A model generated the notes under the pieces. That model was not told the origin of the DNA. It did not search any database and saw nothing but the letters and a program-made list of their open reading frames with translations. DNA of 64,000 nt from Acanthornis magna (taxonomy: Eukaryota; Chordata; Aves; Passeriformes; Acanthizidae): the NCBI GenBank assembly GCA_036785705.1, contig JAWUZG010000004.1:9272501-9336500 (forward strand), read 5' to 3'. Made by a program: the position numbers and the translations under genes. How positions within the stretch are numbered: the stretch's first letter is position 1; each line of letters opens with the position of its first letter. Positions 1 to 12,545 of the stretch are shown here, piece after piece.

Positions 1-11
1 CATGCAACTGC

Positions 12-33
12 GCACACGCACATACACACACAA
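12..33. repeat. Short imperfect CA microsatellite
   Basis: Alternating CA units interrupted by CG and TA steps form a short dinucleotide repeat at the window edge. The window starts just before it, so its true length to the left cannot be judged. Confidence 0.6.
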
Positions 34-3000
34 ATTTCACCCCAGAAACAATATTCAGTCTGTAGTACTTTTATTTTGTCGTGTGATACATTTACTTGCA
101 AAAGTGACCTCAAACTTCTCTTCTGCCCCAGTAGTCTGTATCTTGTTTTCGAGGAAGTATGATGCTTTCTTTTGTGCCTCATAGTAAAGACTAGATATTT
201 TTGGCAATTCAGCTTCCTAACATGAAGGAGTTAGAAGAAAATTCACGTGTTTCGACTTTTGGTATTTAAAAGATAAATTGTATCAGACTCAAATTAAAGT
301 GAAGAGTCTTTAACATGTTCATTAATACTGTTTTCATTCTGTTTTTATTGTTATTGGTTTTTCTAACTTTTTCTGACTTGATGGAGAATGCTGAAAAGTA
401 ACAAAATACAGAGCAATATTAAAAATAATAAAATATAGACTATTCTCATGAAGTATTTTCCTCATTTTTATGCCTACCCTAGTTTGATGACATCTATTTC
501 TTAATTAGATGTATAATTCTGAGAACTGAATGCATGGGACAAATACTCATCTATTAAGGCCCAAATTTCATATTCCTTAATGCAGGCTTAAAACTTGCTT
601 TCATGAACATCCTGCCAATAAGCTTATTCAATGAAATATTTACAGACATCCAGCACAAAGGGGATGCAAACTCAGCTTAAGCACACTTCCATCTCTTATT
701 TAAGCAAGTACATAAAGAGAGTTTTCGAGGTATTAAGCAAGCTGTACAAGTCATTGACCTATATAATTCACAGAACAGTACCAGAGCAGACTTCTGTCAG
801 TGGCAGATAGATTTGTTAAACAGTCCATCACATCCTCAGCAAGTATATCAGTCTCAGTGTATAGTAGAAGTATCTGACAACAACAACCCTGTCATGCTAA
901 TTGCTAGACCAAATTTTATGTTGGCTTTATGTGGAGATAAATTATTCAGAGCAAATAACTTGGATCACCATGAGCGGGCAGTTTAGAGTGCTTTAGGGAA
1001 GATATTTTCTGAAATTAATTTATGTTTTAAGAATATGAATGGTCAATCAGAAAAATGTGCACAATATAAGCCATCTTAAAATATTCATTTTTATTTTTGG
1101 GTAAAGCTTATGCATCCATTTTCATTTTATATTTGTGTGTAAGTAAGGAGTCATCCAGAATCTGCTTGTAATATAATCCCTAAAGGAATATAATTTAAAA
1201 AGACAATGTTGATATTTCATTTAAGAAATTTTCTCCTTATCTTTTTGCACCACATAAGTAGCTTAACAGTTAGACTGCCATAGGATATTTTTTATATTAC
1301 TGGGACTCTGATATGTCAATATATAAAATCTAAATAATTAATTGATTAAAGAAACCAGACACTACTTTCTTTTAGATAAGTTAACATACTTGAATGGGAG
1401 AATATGATTAAGCTATTGATAATACAGACCAAGAAGACCAACTATAATAAATTGTGATCCAAATATTCTCATTTATAGAAAATACACTCTATTATTTATA
1501 TATCTGTAGTGATAAACTAAGAAAATTTTTAACCAAAATATTAAAATAGTTTTTCATACAGTATGATTTTTATATAAAGCTCAGTTAGATTTTCTGTAGC
1601 TCACTTTGCCCACTGCATCACTTGGAACAGCTGGCTTTCACATTCTGGGCAAGGTTTCACCACCCTGTATTCTTTCTCAGAAGGCAGCTTCCACAGTTCA
1701 CCTCAACCCTCAAAATTCAAGCACTCAGTCTGCCTTGTAACATCCCCTCCTCAGGAACACTTGATAGTTGGAACAAAGAGATAAAGACTTCTCAGAAGTG
1801 TGCACAGCGTGATCACTCTGCCATTAAGAACACAAAAGATGCACATTGTTAATCTGGATATCATATCTGAGGGCTTCCTGTTGGAAACACGGTAAAAGTC
1901 TTGCTTGTTTTCTCCTTTAGAACATTATTTTCCCATAGATGGATTCTTGATACTGAGGGACCTCATTTTACCTTCCATTTCCCTCACCATAAAGATTTCA
2001 TTCATCTTTATGTCGCGCTCTTACTAATTAGCTACTTTTGGCTCCAATTTTTGTCTCTGAGAGAGCCTTAGTAAATAAACTGGTAGAATTTAATATAATT
2101 TTAGTGTAAGGAAGAAATATGGTACAGCCTCCATACAGGATTTAAGGAATGCTCTTTTTACATCCTCTGATGTATCAGATTAACATTTTAATTTGTATAC
2201 CTTAATTAGTACATCCTTGGTTTCAGCCTGCTTGTCTCTTAAGCAAATTTCTAAATGTACATTGTTAGAAACATGAATATAATTTTTAAGAAACAGTTAA
2301 TGTGTAGACTTCTTTTTTTATCAATTTATAGTTGACATTATTCCATAAACATCGTCTGATGGCCACAAATGCAGTAAGCAGAATGGGATACAGTTAAAAC
2401 TCTGCCTTAATTCTGTACTTGGAAAACAGACAGAGATATAAAATGTGCTACATGACCAGAGTTGTCCACCTAGTTATGACTAGAATTGTCAAGGCTCTCT
2501 TCTGCTTATGACCACTTTACACAAAACAGTTTGTATTCTGTGTCTTGAGAAGCGTTTGAACCAGTTTTTGACCACTGCTAACCTATGCTATAAGAGCTAA
2601 TTATGCTCAGAGCACCAGTCACATAAATTTTTCCATAAAATCTCTGGTGGAATAACACCTGTTAATACATAGGAGAAGTGATAGGTATGTAGTTAATTTT
2701 TGTGCTCAATTTTGAGTAACAGATTAGTGATTAGAGTTTATGTTCAAGGTCAAAAAACACTACATTTGGTGCTCTTCTAAGTCTCTAAATACTTCCCCTG
2801 GGTTCAAATCTTTTTTTTTTTTTCTTTCCCAAGAGAAGAATTTAATCAGCAGGCTAGGAAAGAAGGAATGTACGCTCTCCATATTTGCTAAATCTGTAGA
2901 ATTACACAGACAGATATAAAATCTTTTAGAATTATATGGAAGGTAGAAGAGGAGTCAAGACATGGTAAGCAGATAACTAAACTCCTAATTTGGGAGCAAG

Positions 3001-5786
3001 AAAGTCATTAAATATGGTTTCTTCTTATGTGTTTCCCATTTCATAATACACAAATAAATACAAATAGAAAGTCATTCTCTGATGAATGGTCCTATCACTG
3101 TGTTAAGAGTCTAGGAACTTCTTATCTCTCTCATCCCATAAATCTTCAATTCTTAGCAGTAGTGTCAAAGCTCTGTCAGAAGGGCTGGAGAGAAATCCTT
3201 TCCACTGGTTAAGCCACTCTCCTGGGAAATACAGGTTTGAACTGCCTCAGGCTGAGGAAGCCACAGAAATGAGATCTGTTACAGCTTGAACGTGTGCTCT
3301 AGGCTATCATATGAAAGGTGGACAAGTCTAACACTTCCAGACATATTTCAAAGGAGACAGAGAGTGGAAAAATCTAGTTCTCCAAAGAAAGAATATCAGC
3401 CTAAAAGGAGAAAAATTTGCCCTGTTAATTGCCATCTTTAATCAATGAAGGAAATGCCTGAGTTCCTTCTGCTGTCTTCTATCGTGTAACTCATGTGTTT
3501 CCCTACTTACTGAGCTGGATAATGGAAATAATGTTTCCTAGTGTTGAATTCTTTCCCTAAAATGTATATGGAAGTTTAACAGCTGATGAATAATTATAGA
3601 TTTTATTTTGGGAAACAAATGGTTGCATATATAAATGGCCCTCTCTCATTTCCCTAGCATGGTTCTGAGATTAGTTTTTTACTTCCATGTGCATTTTCTC
3701 ATGAGTCTGAAGAATTCATAATGCAACTCTGAGTCCACACTCAGTACTGATCCACTAACTAGTGTCTCTACATGGAGATATTTGATTGGTTGATATACAA
3801 ACAAAAATTAAGGAGAACTGCATGATACTAAATATTGCAACACTGCAAACAGTGAAACTGTGATGGTCTCTGTAAAGTATACAGGCAATTTGGTATGAGC
3901 ACTATATTTATTACATCACTACAGTAATGATGACAAAATTTGATGGACACAAAATTATCGTAAACATTTTTGAAAGCTGATCTTTAATCTGAATAGCTTA
4001 CTTTTGAATTAATTATAAAAACCCCAATGAAACAAAAAAAAAAAAAAACCAAAACCACAGCATCAAAAGGATGTGTTATTATCCCTGCTTCACTAAGAAA
4101 GATTCAAAGAAAATGAAACATTCTTTTTTATAGCAAAATCATGTTTCTTTCACAACCACCAATGAAAATACTTTCTCTAAATTTTAAGCAGAAATAAATA
4201 CAAAGCCAAATCTTATGAGCCATGGACTTGAAGCACTAAGGCACTTTTTATTTTCAAATTGTTTATTTCTAAATTTTTTAATATAATGAGTGCTGAGAAA
4301 TTCTCCTTTTTCATAGTTCCATGAAATAATTCAAATATGAGCAAAATAAAATCAGTCTTCATGAGCAGGACAGCAGTGACACAGCTGTGTCACTACACAG
4401 TATTAAAAAGCATGTATGTCAAACACTTATTTTGCACTTGGTCCTGAACACTTTCTTTATGTGATAAAAACATCTCAAAAAATTAAATGTAGATTATTAA
4501 CCAAAGGAAATATGTACACTAAAATCATACCCTGATTATGAAATTGCCTAGCTCTTCTCAAACTAACAATTCCTTCTAAATTTTATACATCCATTTACAA
4601 TGGCCACAGCTGTAATTAACTGAAAAGGAAATAACCATAATCCACATGTGTGATTGGCATATCTATATTCTAGGCAGCAACAGTTTTCACCTAAAGCAAA
4701 TATCAAGTTGCAAGTGGGATGTTATTAAAGGCAGCCTGGCCAAAATGTGAATGGTACAGCTTTAGTCTGCCTACACCTCCACCAGCATGAAACCTCAGTG
4801 TACTATGTGAGATAGCATAGGTAATTTCATTTTTAAATGCCAAGAAAAAAAATGTTGAAGGCTGATTTTTCAAGATTAAATGTATAACTCTAGATAAAAA
4901 CAACTTCAGAACAACAGGGGTTTTAATAAGCTAGTCTTAGGTGTTGGAAAAACTATTCTGTAGGCTTCATTCTCAGATAATTCCTTTTTACCCACTTACA
5001 CACCTTTGTTCAAGCTCAGTATCCACCAAATGCTGGAGTTAATTGCTTAGGAAGTTGAATAGTGAGTAAAGACACCCCTCTATTCACGAAAATTTAAAAA
5101 AAAAAAAAGAAAAAAATCAAAACAGAAGTGCAGAAGGCTGCCACTTCTACAACACTTCACATTATGTTTATCACAAGTATGAAGGTACAATGCTAAAATA
5201 AGAAAAAGGCCATGTTTTTTCAAGTTAGTTGATTCACATCAATGGGTCCTAGCAGGGGATGGAGTTTTTGTAGATATGGCCAGCCAGTAAGCCAGAGGGA
5301 ACACAAAGCTACTTGTCTGGCATGGTGATATCAGCTGGTCAGAAGCCATCAAACAGCAATAATGGCAATCATGAGAGCAGCTGGATCTTAAATCAAACCC
5401 TCCCAGGAATGCGTAGATGGTGATCACCCCTATGGATTCTTCCACAGATGATTTCTGGCAAGTCATCAGAGGTACCCCTCTACTGAGGCCACTAATTTCA
5501 CCTAGTCTTTCACTCAGCTTGAAAAGCCCAACTAAACAGCAAAAATTTGGTAGAGCTATAAGTATTTGAGAGCTGTGACTTGCGAAAGTAGGTGTAGGCA
5601 GTCTAAAAAACTGTCAGTGTTATCATCCTCACATATGACCCAAATGTTCACAGGCACTTATACATCCAAACTCTTCTGCTTTACACGAATTTTATGCTAT
5701 GTTTTCTGTGGGAGGTCCAACCCTGGTTGCTGCTGAAGAAAGGCATGTCCAGAGCCTTGGTACCAACCCCATCTTCCCAAAAGTTC
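34..5786. other. Unannotated AT-rich DNA, no gene or repeat recognised
   Basis: I see no CR1 tail, LTR or coding signal in these 5.7 kb. Small items are a 13-base T run (2811-2823), a 15-base A run (4034-4048) and an A-rich tract (about 5096-5116). The open frames here are all under 80 codons, show no recognisable domain, and look like chance. A slightly more GC-rich patch at about 5230-5470 stays open for 75 codons on the minus strand but resembles nothing I know. Confidence 0.6.
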
Positions 5787-6198
5787 TGTTATGTTTGAAG
5801 TTTTATTGGTTCCAAGCTGTTGTACCCCTCCCTCAAATGTTTTTATTGGAACCCTGACCCTTGCACCTTCCCCTTGTCTTACCCCATTGGCTGTTACCCT
5901 CCCTTAAAACCAGCTGCACAGGGACATTTCCCTGGAGTTCTCCCCCACGACTCTCCCTCCCGAATCCCCTCGCCCTTACCCCTAATAAAGGAGAGATCAG
6001 GGGAGACCCCCTCCCGCAACCCTTTGCCTCTTTCACCTTATTCCATCAGCACCTCATCAGTCCCTCGCTGCGGGCAGCCCCGTCTCTGGGTGATACAGCC
6101 ATGCCAGGCTTGGAGCGGCGCAGAAGAAGAAGCCGCCGAGCATTCAGGGGCTGACGCTGCAGTCGAGGATGGCCAGGACAGCCAGGCGTTATACAACA
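5787..6198 (+). mobile_element. Probable solo LTR of an endogenous retrovirus, CpG-rich
   Basis: The 412-bp segment starts TGTTATG and ends ATACAACA, giving the TG...CA ends and short imperfect inverted termini (TGTTATG versus TGTTGTAT on the other strand) expected of an LTR. An AATAAA polyadenylation signal lies at about 5984, suggesting a plus-strand order of U3, R and U5. It stands out from its surroundings by high GC, with about 14 CpG dinucleotides between 5945 and 6190. No internal retroviral sequence or second LTR lies next to it, so a solo LTR is the simplest reading. Flanks GTTC and GTTT are at best a decayed target-site duplication. Open frames of 144 and 97 codons inside it follow from its GC content and resemble no protein I know. 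The retroviral class is not assigned. Confidence 0.65.
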
Positions 6199-6821
6199 GT
6201 TTTCTTAATAAGGTAATTATATATATATATAAACACTGGAAACCAGAGATTTAATTTATTTTCTTTTGATTCTGCCATTTTTGCTCAGTCCTGAACATGC
6301 ATATGTGGAACAAGTGAAGTTGCCCAAAGCAAGTAGGGGCTTAAACCTGTTTCTATTTTCTAATAATTCTGTTGATTCCAGGAGCACATAATTTCTAATA
6401 CTCCAAAAGAGTAACATGAACTGGGCAGGGGTGCATCCTGTCTTCAGACAGCTAGACTTTACATGATATCTGTATTTGATGTCTACACCTGAGTTTTCAC
6501 CTAGATTTCAATTACTGACAATAATGAGAAAGGTGCAGTTAGAGGCAGTAACACAATTAATTTTAACATAGGCATATAAAATTACTCCTTTGATCTGACC
6601 CCTGGAGAATTCTGTTTCTCTTCACAAATGACAAAGAGACCTCCATTCATCTGCACTAATGACATGATCTGTAAAGGAGGTTTATAAAATAATTTGTGGT
6701 AAATTGTGCTCTAAATTGGGATTGTTTCATTTTCTCCCATTAGTAAAATAACAAGTTGTCCTTCAATCTACAAACAGCTGCTGCACTTCTCTCTCTCTTA
6801 CTAAAAGTCCCTCTAAACATA
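6199..6821. other. Unannotated interval between LTR and CR1 tail
   Basis: AT-rich DNA. It holds a short (TA)n run at about 6218-6230, just after the LTR, and nothing else I recognise. Confidence 0.6.
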
Positions 6822-6956
6822 GGCCTGTTCAAGGCCAGGTTTATGAGGCTCCAAGCAACCTGGTCTAGTGGAAAATGTCCCTACCCTAGCAGAAGTTTTA
6901 GAACTAAATGATCTGTAAGGATCCTTCCAACCCAAGCCGTTCTATGATGTTATGAA
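6822..6956 (+). mobile_element. CR1 LINE, 3' terminal fragment
   Basis: This is a heavily 5'-truncated CR1 copy of about 135 bp. The order 'CAAGGCCAGG', 'AGCAACCTGGTCTAGTGG', 'AAATGATCTGTAAGGATC' and 'CCTTCCAACCCAAGCCGTTC' followed by TATGATGTTATGAA matches the CR1 3' untranslated region and its octamer tail. Truncation at the 5' end is normal for CR1, which primes reverse transcription from its 3' end. No protein-coding part remains. Confidence 0.9.
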
Positions 6957-9839
6957 TCTTTCCCACCTTCATTTTTCAGATCGTATATCACTAGCTTGAG
7001 CTTTTCTCTCTTAAAAGCATTCTTCTGCTCTGCTTTCTTATGACTTCCACATAATATCTATTTTGTTTCTTCAAGTTAGTTTGGAATGAAAGACAAATTA
7101 ACAGTCACAAATGCAGAAACTTAACATCACCAGCTATTTGCCAGCTTATCACCCAGATCAGCTGATCTTAATTTAGTAAGATAGTTTCTAAACTTTTTTA
7201 TTACTTTCTGGTTTCTGAACCATCTATTAGTCTTTACCACAGCCAATACACAAATTAGTATGAACTGAAAGCTAATCTGTGCTTTCATGGAGACAGAAAT
7301 ATCTTAGGATTTCATGACTATTATCTCCTCAGTTCCCTCCCTGTACAAAACAGCACTGCTACAGGGAAGGTAAAATATGCTTTCTATCTTCTCTCTACTG
7401 TACTCCTTTCAAGAACAGAGGAAAGACAGATATTTGTCACAAGGCATTATTTGGCTGTTTAAAAGTATCAGAGGCTCTTGTCAGTTTACATTTAGGGGAA
7501 TCTGAAGTTTTTGGTACTTTAAAAAGTAGAAGTTAGAAATGTGTCAGCATTTTGAGAGTTTTTATTCCAATTTTGTTTCCTATAAAAACAGAAATATTTT
7601 AAATAATACTACATTGTCCACAAGCAGAGCATAAACCAAACCCATCAGAAAAATTCTTCATTAAAGACTTAACTATGATTTCTATAATAATTGGTGGTCA
7701 ACAGGGTACTAAAAAAAAAAAATGGAAATGTGAGATATGCCTCATTTATTTTATATGATTATGAGTAAGTTGGCATTAGATACATTGATATCATTTATGA
7801 TAATGCCCAACATAAGTGATCACGCTATAACAATTAAAAATTTACATACAATTCACACAGTATATTTTAACAGTGTTAAAATTTCCTGTTAGAATTTAAA
7901 CCATAACTAAATAGAAAATTATGAACAAATCAACTGTTTCTCCTGGAATGATGAAGTAATCCATGCTTTTTCCAGTGTTGACCTACTTTTTATTGATTGT
8001 ATAGGGAAAAGAGATGACCGAAAGTATTGCAAGAAACATGTAAGAATGACAAAAGTATCTATAGAATTTAAAGAACAGGAAATATAAAACATATAGTTAA
8101 ATTGATAGAATTCCACCTATCTTTTCAAAGTAGGAGTACAGCATCTTCCAAATCATCATTAAAAATTAAACTGCCTTTATCACTGTATTTTGCTGTGTAG
8201 TCACTCTTGAATAATCTGCTCTTCTTTACCATGCCAAACACAATATGACATCTATGGTCATGGCCTTCAAAGCAGTTATAGTATTTGTTTTGGGATTTGT
8301 TAATTTCTGATCACTACAAGAATCATTGTACCATTTCATTTCAGAACTTGTAAGTCTTTGGATGCCTGTTTTCTCAACATTTTTCTTATTTGATACATAA
8401 AGATACATTATATATATGCCTTGAGTGGTGTGACTTCTGGGGTTAACAAATTCCTATATGCATATATATTTATACTTTTAACTTCCTCTCAAGTTACTAG
8501 GCAACAGCTATGCCAGGTTAATCCTGTTCATGAGCTTCTGAGATAAATCACCACACAACATGAAACACTAGTTGTAAGCCTTTTCCATTTAGTCCTTCAC
8601 ACTGTAATCAGAGGCTTCTTTGTCCTTAAAAGATAGTTGGAGGTCTTCTGATTGACCTACATTTGTCTCAGTATTCCATAACCAGTATTTGACAGTAATG
8701 CTTCTGATATGACTATAGTATAATGATATACTATAGATATTCATTATAGCATAATGATGGTAACAGCGTGCATGGAACGATTACAAGCTATTAATGCAAT
8801 TGTTTAGAACTGCAAAGGTTTATCAACTTCCACAACAACAGCAACAAACAGAAATCAGTAGAGTCCACAACTATTAAATCAGTAAATTTCACAATTATTT
8901 CCACAATGGCTTGTGTTGGAATCAAACACTCATATAAATTGTGGACACCTAGTAAACCTGTCCTCCCACAGTAAATGTTTGTGTTTTCCCTGTTTGTCAA
9001 GCAAGAGGGCAGGAGTACCGAAAAGTTTGCAGAAGAATATTTTATTCATCTAATTTAGAAATCTGAATGAGGAATACTGATTTTCACTTTATAATATTAA
9101 ATAATCATTTTAACTTCTCAGAAGATAAGATGTTACAGGAAATACTTCAGAAACCACATTGCACTAGTGAACTTGGTTATTTAAAATTTAGAATATATTC
9201 TTTTTGTTGCACACTGGGATGTGCATCAATAATTTCTTTCATTAAGTTTACATAGCTTTTAAAATACAGTAGATTAGGGCAAAACTATAGAAAATCAATC
9301 AAAACTGCAAAACTAAAATATTGAAGTTCTCTTTAAATAGCTGGACAGATATATAATTACCTGATATAATGTTTGGGGTTTTTTCGTTAAAGAAAACCCA
9401 TGGTTTTTTTGTGGATCATTTAGCAAATCAGCATAAACCCACATATATGTTTCAAGTGCATTAGTTATAGCAAATGATTAATTCTACTGATCTATATTAG
9501 AGTTTTATAATGGCCACATTAAAAGTAGAAGGCAAATGACATTACATTTCTAGATATTTCAATTATCTGTGTGGATAATTCTTTGAAAGCAGTCTGAACA
9601 ATTATATAAATAATATTTTTTTCTATGAGGTGTCCTAGTTTAAGGCTTGATAATGTCCTTGACCAATCTACACAACTGCCATTAAAAACACCAGCAGCTC
9701 CACTGTGACTAGGAGCAATGGATAGCTTTGTTTGTAACATTTTAAGTCATGTTGCACATCAGCTAGGTTGTAATTCACAGGGGATGAAAAATGATGATAT
9801 GCCTTTTAAATCACACTTCTTCTGATAGCATGAAAAACT
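6957..9839. other. Unannotated AT-rich DNA
   Basis: No element or gene is recognised. The one structural item is a perfect 10-bp-stem palindrome at 8713-8736, listed separately. Short TA runs occur near 8410 and 8461. Confidence 0.6.
8713..8736. repeat. Perfect AT-rich palindrome, 10-bp stem and 4-nt loop
   Basis: CTATAGTATA is followed by ATGA and then TATACTATAG, an exact inverted repeat. A partly related stretch (ATTATAGCATAATGAT) follows at about 8743. I see no element ends around it, so it may be only an AT-rich hairpin. Confidence 0.8.
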
Positions 9840-10480
9840 AGAATCCTTACATATGGAAAAGACCTTTAAGATCATCAAGTCCAGCCATCACCATCATGTT
9901 CACCATTAAACCATGCCCTCAAGTGCCATATCCACATGGGATGGGATGGTGACTCTACCATTCCCCTGGGCAATATGGCCCAATGGTTTTAAAATGCTTT
10001 CTGTGAGAAACATTTTCCTAATACCTGATCAAAAACTCATCTGGCACAACTGCGGGCCATTTCCTCTCATCTTGTCACTTGTTACCTGAGAGAAGAGATT
10101 GACATCCACCTCATTACAACCTCCTGTCAGGTAGTTTTAGAAAGTGATAAGGTCTCCCTGAGCCTCCTTTTCTCCAGATTAAACAACCCCAGCTCCCTCA
10201 GGTACTCCTCGTCCACCTGGTGCTCCAGACCCTTCACCAGACTTGTTACCCTTCTTTGGAAAAGCTCAGCACCTCAATGTCCTTCTTGTAGTGAGAGTCC
10301 AAAACTGGACACAGGATTCAAGGTGTGGTCTCACCAGTGCTGCGTACAGGGGGACAATCCCTGCCCTGGTCCTGCTGGCCACACTATTGCTGATACAGGC
10401 CAGGATGCCATTGGCCTTCTTGGCCACCTGGGCACTGCTGGCTCACATTCAGGCAGCCATCAATGAACACCTCCAAAACA
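9840..10480 (-). mobile_element. CR1 LINE, 3' portion (ORF2 end and 3' UTR)
   Basis: A minus-strand CR1 copy of about 640 bp. Reading the plus strand, the 3' end comes first (GGAAAAGACCTTTAAGATCA, then TCAAGTCCAGCCATCACC). Antisense blocks for the end of ORF2 follow, such as 'TTTTCTCCAGATTAAACAAC' and 'GGCCTTCTTGGCCACCTGGG'. The octamer tail at the 3' end is eroded. The 5' truncation lies near 10480, within the last part of the reverse-transcriptase ORF. Many indels and stops make it non-functional. The 80-codon plus-strand frame at 10243-10485 is antisense to this ORF2 remnant and not a gene. Confidence 0.9.
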
Positions 10481-11554
10481 TATAAATTCATGAGGAGGCT
10501 GGTGTTATTTCATGTACTATGATGTACGTGATGCTTATAAAATGCATTTCTCATCCATTGTTTTCATGCTTGTATCTGGAATGAACTTACAAATGCAGTT
10601 TGTGACATTAAAATATTTAAGAAGTTAAAAAACAATAAAAATAATTTAAAATAACCTGAACATTATTCCTAACTGTAATCCCTAACAATATTCTGTCACT
10701 TTCTTTATGAAGCTTGAGAAAGGGATTAGAGGAAGAGAAAAAAAATTCTTTAGGAAAATAACTCCATCAAAAATAGTAGTGACAGAAATTAATTAGAGAG
10801 GGTGTTTAAAAATACTCTGAAGTTTTCTCTGTGCACAGTTCTTTAAATGAGTATCAGGTCAAACCACTCTGTGTTGGGTCTGAAATGTGGGCATTTCTTC
10901 TTCTAAATGCCAAGGTACGAACATTCAAACAAAGGGGTAGAAGGCACAGGCTATAGTGGCTTTACTTTTTCCATTATTTACTGTATACTTTGCCATTCAC
11001 TAATCATCACTTACATTTAAATAAGCTGTCCTTGACACTCAAATATTTTTGTGTTTATGTACACCAGGCATGGATTTATATTTTTGGTGACCGCTTTCTC
11101 AGATGGAAGATTGCATAGATTATCTGTTGCAGCTTTAGTTTATACCCAAATTAATGTCACCTCTGTACCAAAATGGTTCGCTCTCCTGTTGTCAAACACT
11201 GCAGGGCCAAGGTTAGCAAATTAGTTAGTATTAGCATATAGACCTTCTGGCAGGAAAAGAAAGCTTTCTACTTGGAGCTGGGCACTCAGCTGGACCTGTC
11301 AACTCAAAGCTGCCACTGGTCTCATTATCTCATTTGTCTTAGTTAGTCTAAATTGGCAGTTATGTCTTCATGGCAAATGTTTGTTTTTACAAATGAGCAA
11401 CGGAGCAGTAAGTAGAAGACACGAAATGAGGATGAAGAATGAGTCGAAAGCTTATGGATAAGAATCAAGGGCCAGGCTAACATGGTGACACTGTTGTGGG
11501 TTTTTAGTACAGGCCACCTGATCAAGAAGTCAATGAGGCTGCCTAAAGACATCG
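10481..11554. other. Unannotated interval
   Basis: AT-rich DNA with no recognised repeat or coding potential. Confidence 0.6.
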
Positions 11555-12030
11555 GGAAGCAGCCTCACACTCCCAGGCACTGGTTCTCATGTGGAACACC
11601 TTGGTATCTGCTGGAATGACAGCACAGCAAACCACACACAGCCCGGGAGGTTCCTCCAGACCACTGACCATAACTTTTTGATACAGCTGGTGGAGAAGCC
11701 AACGAGGAGAGGCTTGTGGTACTAACAAAGAAAGACTGTTCGGAAATATGAAAACTAGGAGCAGCCTTGGCTGGACCATGAGATGCTGGAGTTCAGGATC
11801 CTGCACGGAGGAAATAAGGCAATACATAGAATTACTTCAGGAGAGCAAAGTTTGGCTCTTCAAGGACCTACTTGGCAACGTCCCAGGAGTTAGGACTCTA
11901 GAAGGTAAGGGTGTCAAAGAGAGTTGGTTAATATTCAAATATCACTTCCTCCAAGCTCAATATTGGTGCATTCCCACGAATAAGAAATCAAGAAAAAGGG
12001 ACAGGAACCCTGCATCAAGGAGCTTTAGCA
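11555..12030 (+). mobile_element. CR1 LINE, internal ORF2 fragment (endonuclease end and linker)
   Basis: The stretch follows the CR1 ORF2 order from the late endonuclease domain into the linker before the reverse transcriptase. Recognisable blocks are 'GGTATCTGCTGGAATGACAG' (the DICW-type segment), 'TTTTTGATACAGCTGGTGGA', and the linker from about 11850 (AAGGGTGTCAAAGAGAGTTG and onward). The GDFN-type catalytic block just upstream reads as a degraded WNTL-like sequence, and frameshifts are frequent, so it is dead. It has neither a CR1 3' tail nor a 5' end. The right end is fuzzy and meets a probable LTR on the opposite strand, which may have interrupted or replaced the rest of the element. 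Confidence 0.8.
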
Positions 12031-12120
12031 AAAGGTTTAGTACAACATCCAATCAATACAAAACACCTCACAGAGCAATAACTTGGCCCATTCAACTTAG
12101 CAAACTTAAAACCTGTTTGA

Positions 12121-12545
12121 TGTTACTTTAAACTCATTGGATGCTAAGTTACTAAAAATGTTCTAAGAAGAGGGAATTAGAAGAAAGACAGAAAAGATAC
12201 AGAAAAGCACAGATATACCTACCAACTCCTGGGTTCCAGCAGTGCTCAGATAGAAATTCCAAGAGAAGGTAGGGTCAAGACATGTTCTTGCCTCATGCTC
12301 AGCCTTAAATACCTCTGGGCCTTCCTGGGCCCTCCCCCCGGGTGGGACTTCCAGTCATTGGGCCACTCAGGAGTTGGGTTAAGCAAGAGTGGAGCCCTGA
12401 CACCTGCGTGCCAATGATTCAATGATTGACAGCTCTGCAGGACTGGGATACAGACTCAAGGGAGGTGCGGAACACTTCAGTGAGCAAGGCCCCCTCCCAC
12501 ACACACAGGCTTGTCTTGAGACATCAGTCTTTCCAGACTCTGACA
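12121..12545 (-). mobile_element. Probable ERV LTR, minus strand; left edge uncertain
   Basis: GC-richer than its flanks, this block ends CTCTGACA at 12545, which on the minus strand is a TG start. On the minus strand a TATA-like TATTTAAGGC lies at about 12307 and is followed by an R/U5-like, pyrimidine-rich tail toward 12180. This gives a U3-R-U5 order on the minus strand. The left boundary could be 12121 (TGTTACTTT), about 12159 (TGTTCTAAG), or further left toward 12030. I found no clean target-site duplication. It resembles bird ERVL-type LTRs, but I do not assign a family. Confidence 0.5.

Noticed and set aside
5820..6254. 144-codon plus-strand open frame as a gene
   Set aside because: It lies almost wholly inside the GC-rich LTR, is proline/serine-rich with no domain, and other frames in the same block are also open. 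GC content explains it.
10243..10485. 80-codon plus-strand frame rich in leucine and alanine
   Set aside because: It is antisense to the end of CR1 ORF2 in a minus-strand CR1.
11748..12131. 127-codon plus-strand open frame as a host gene
   Set aside because: Most of it is the CR1 ORF2 linker followed by sequence at the CR1/LTR boundary. There is no independent protein signal.
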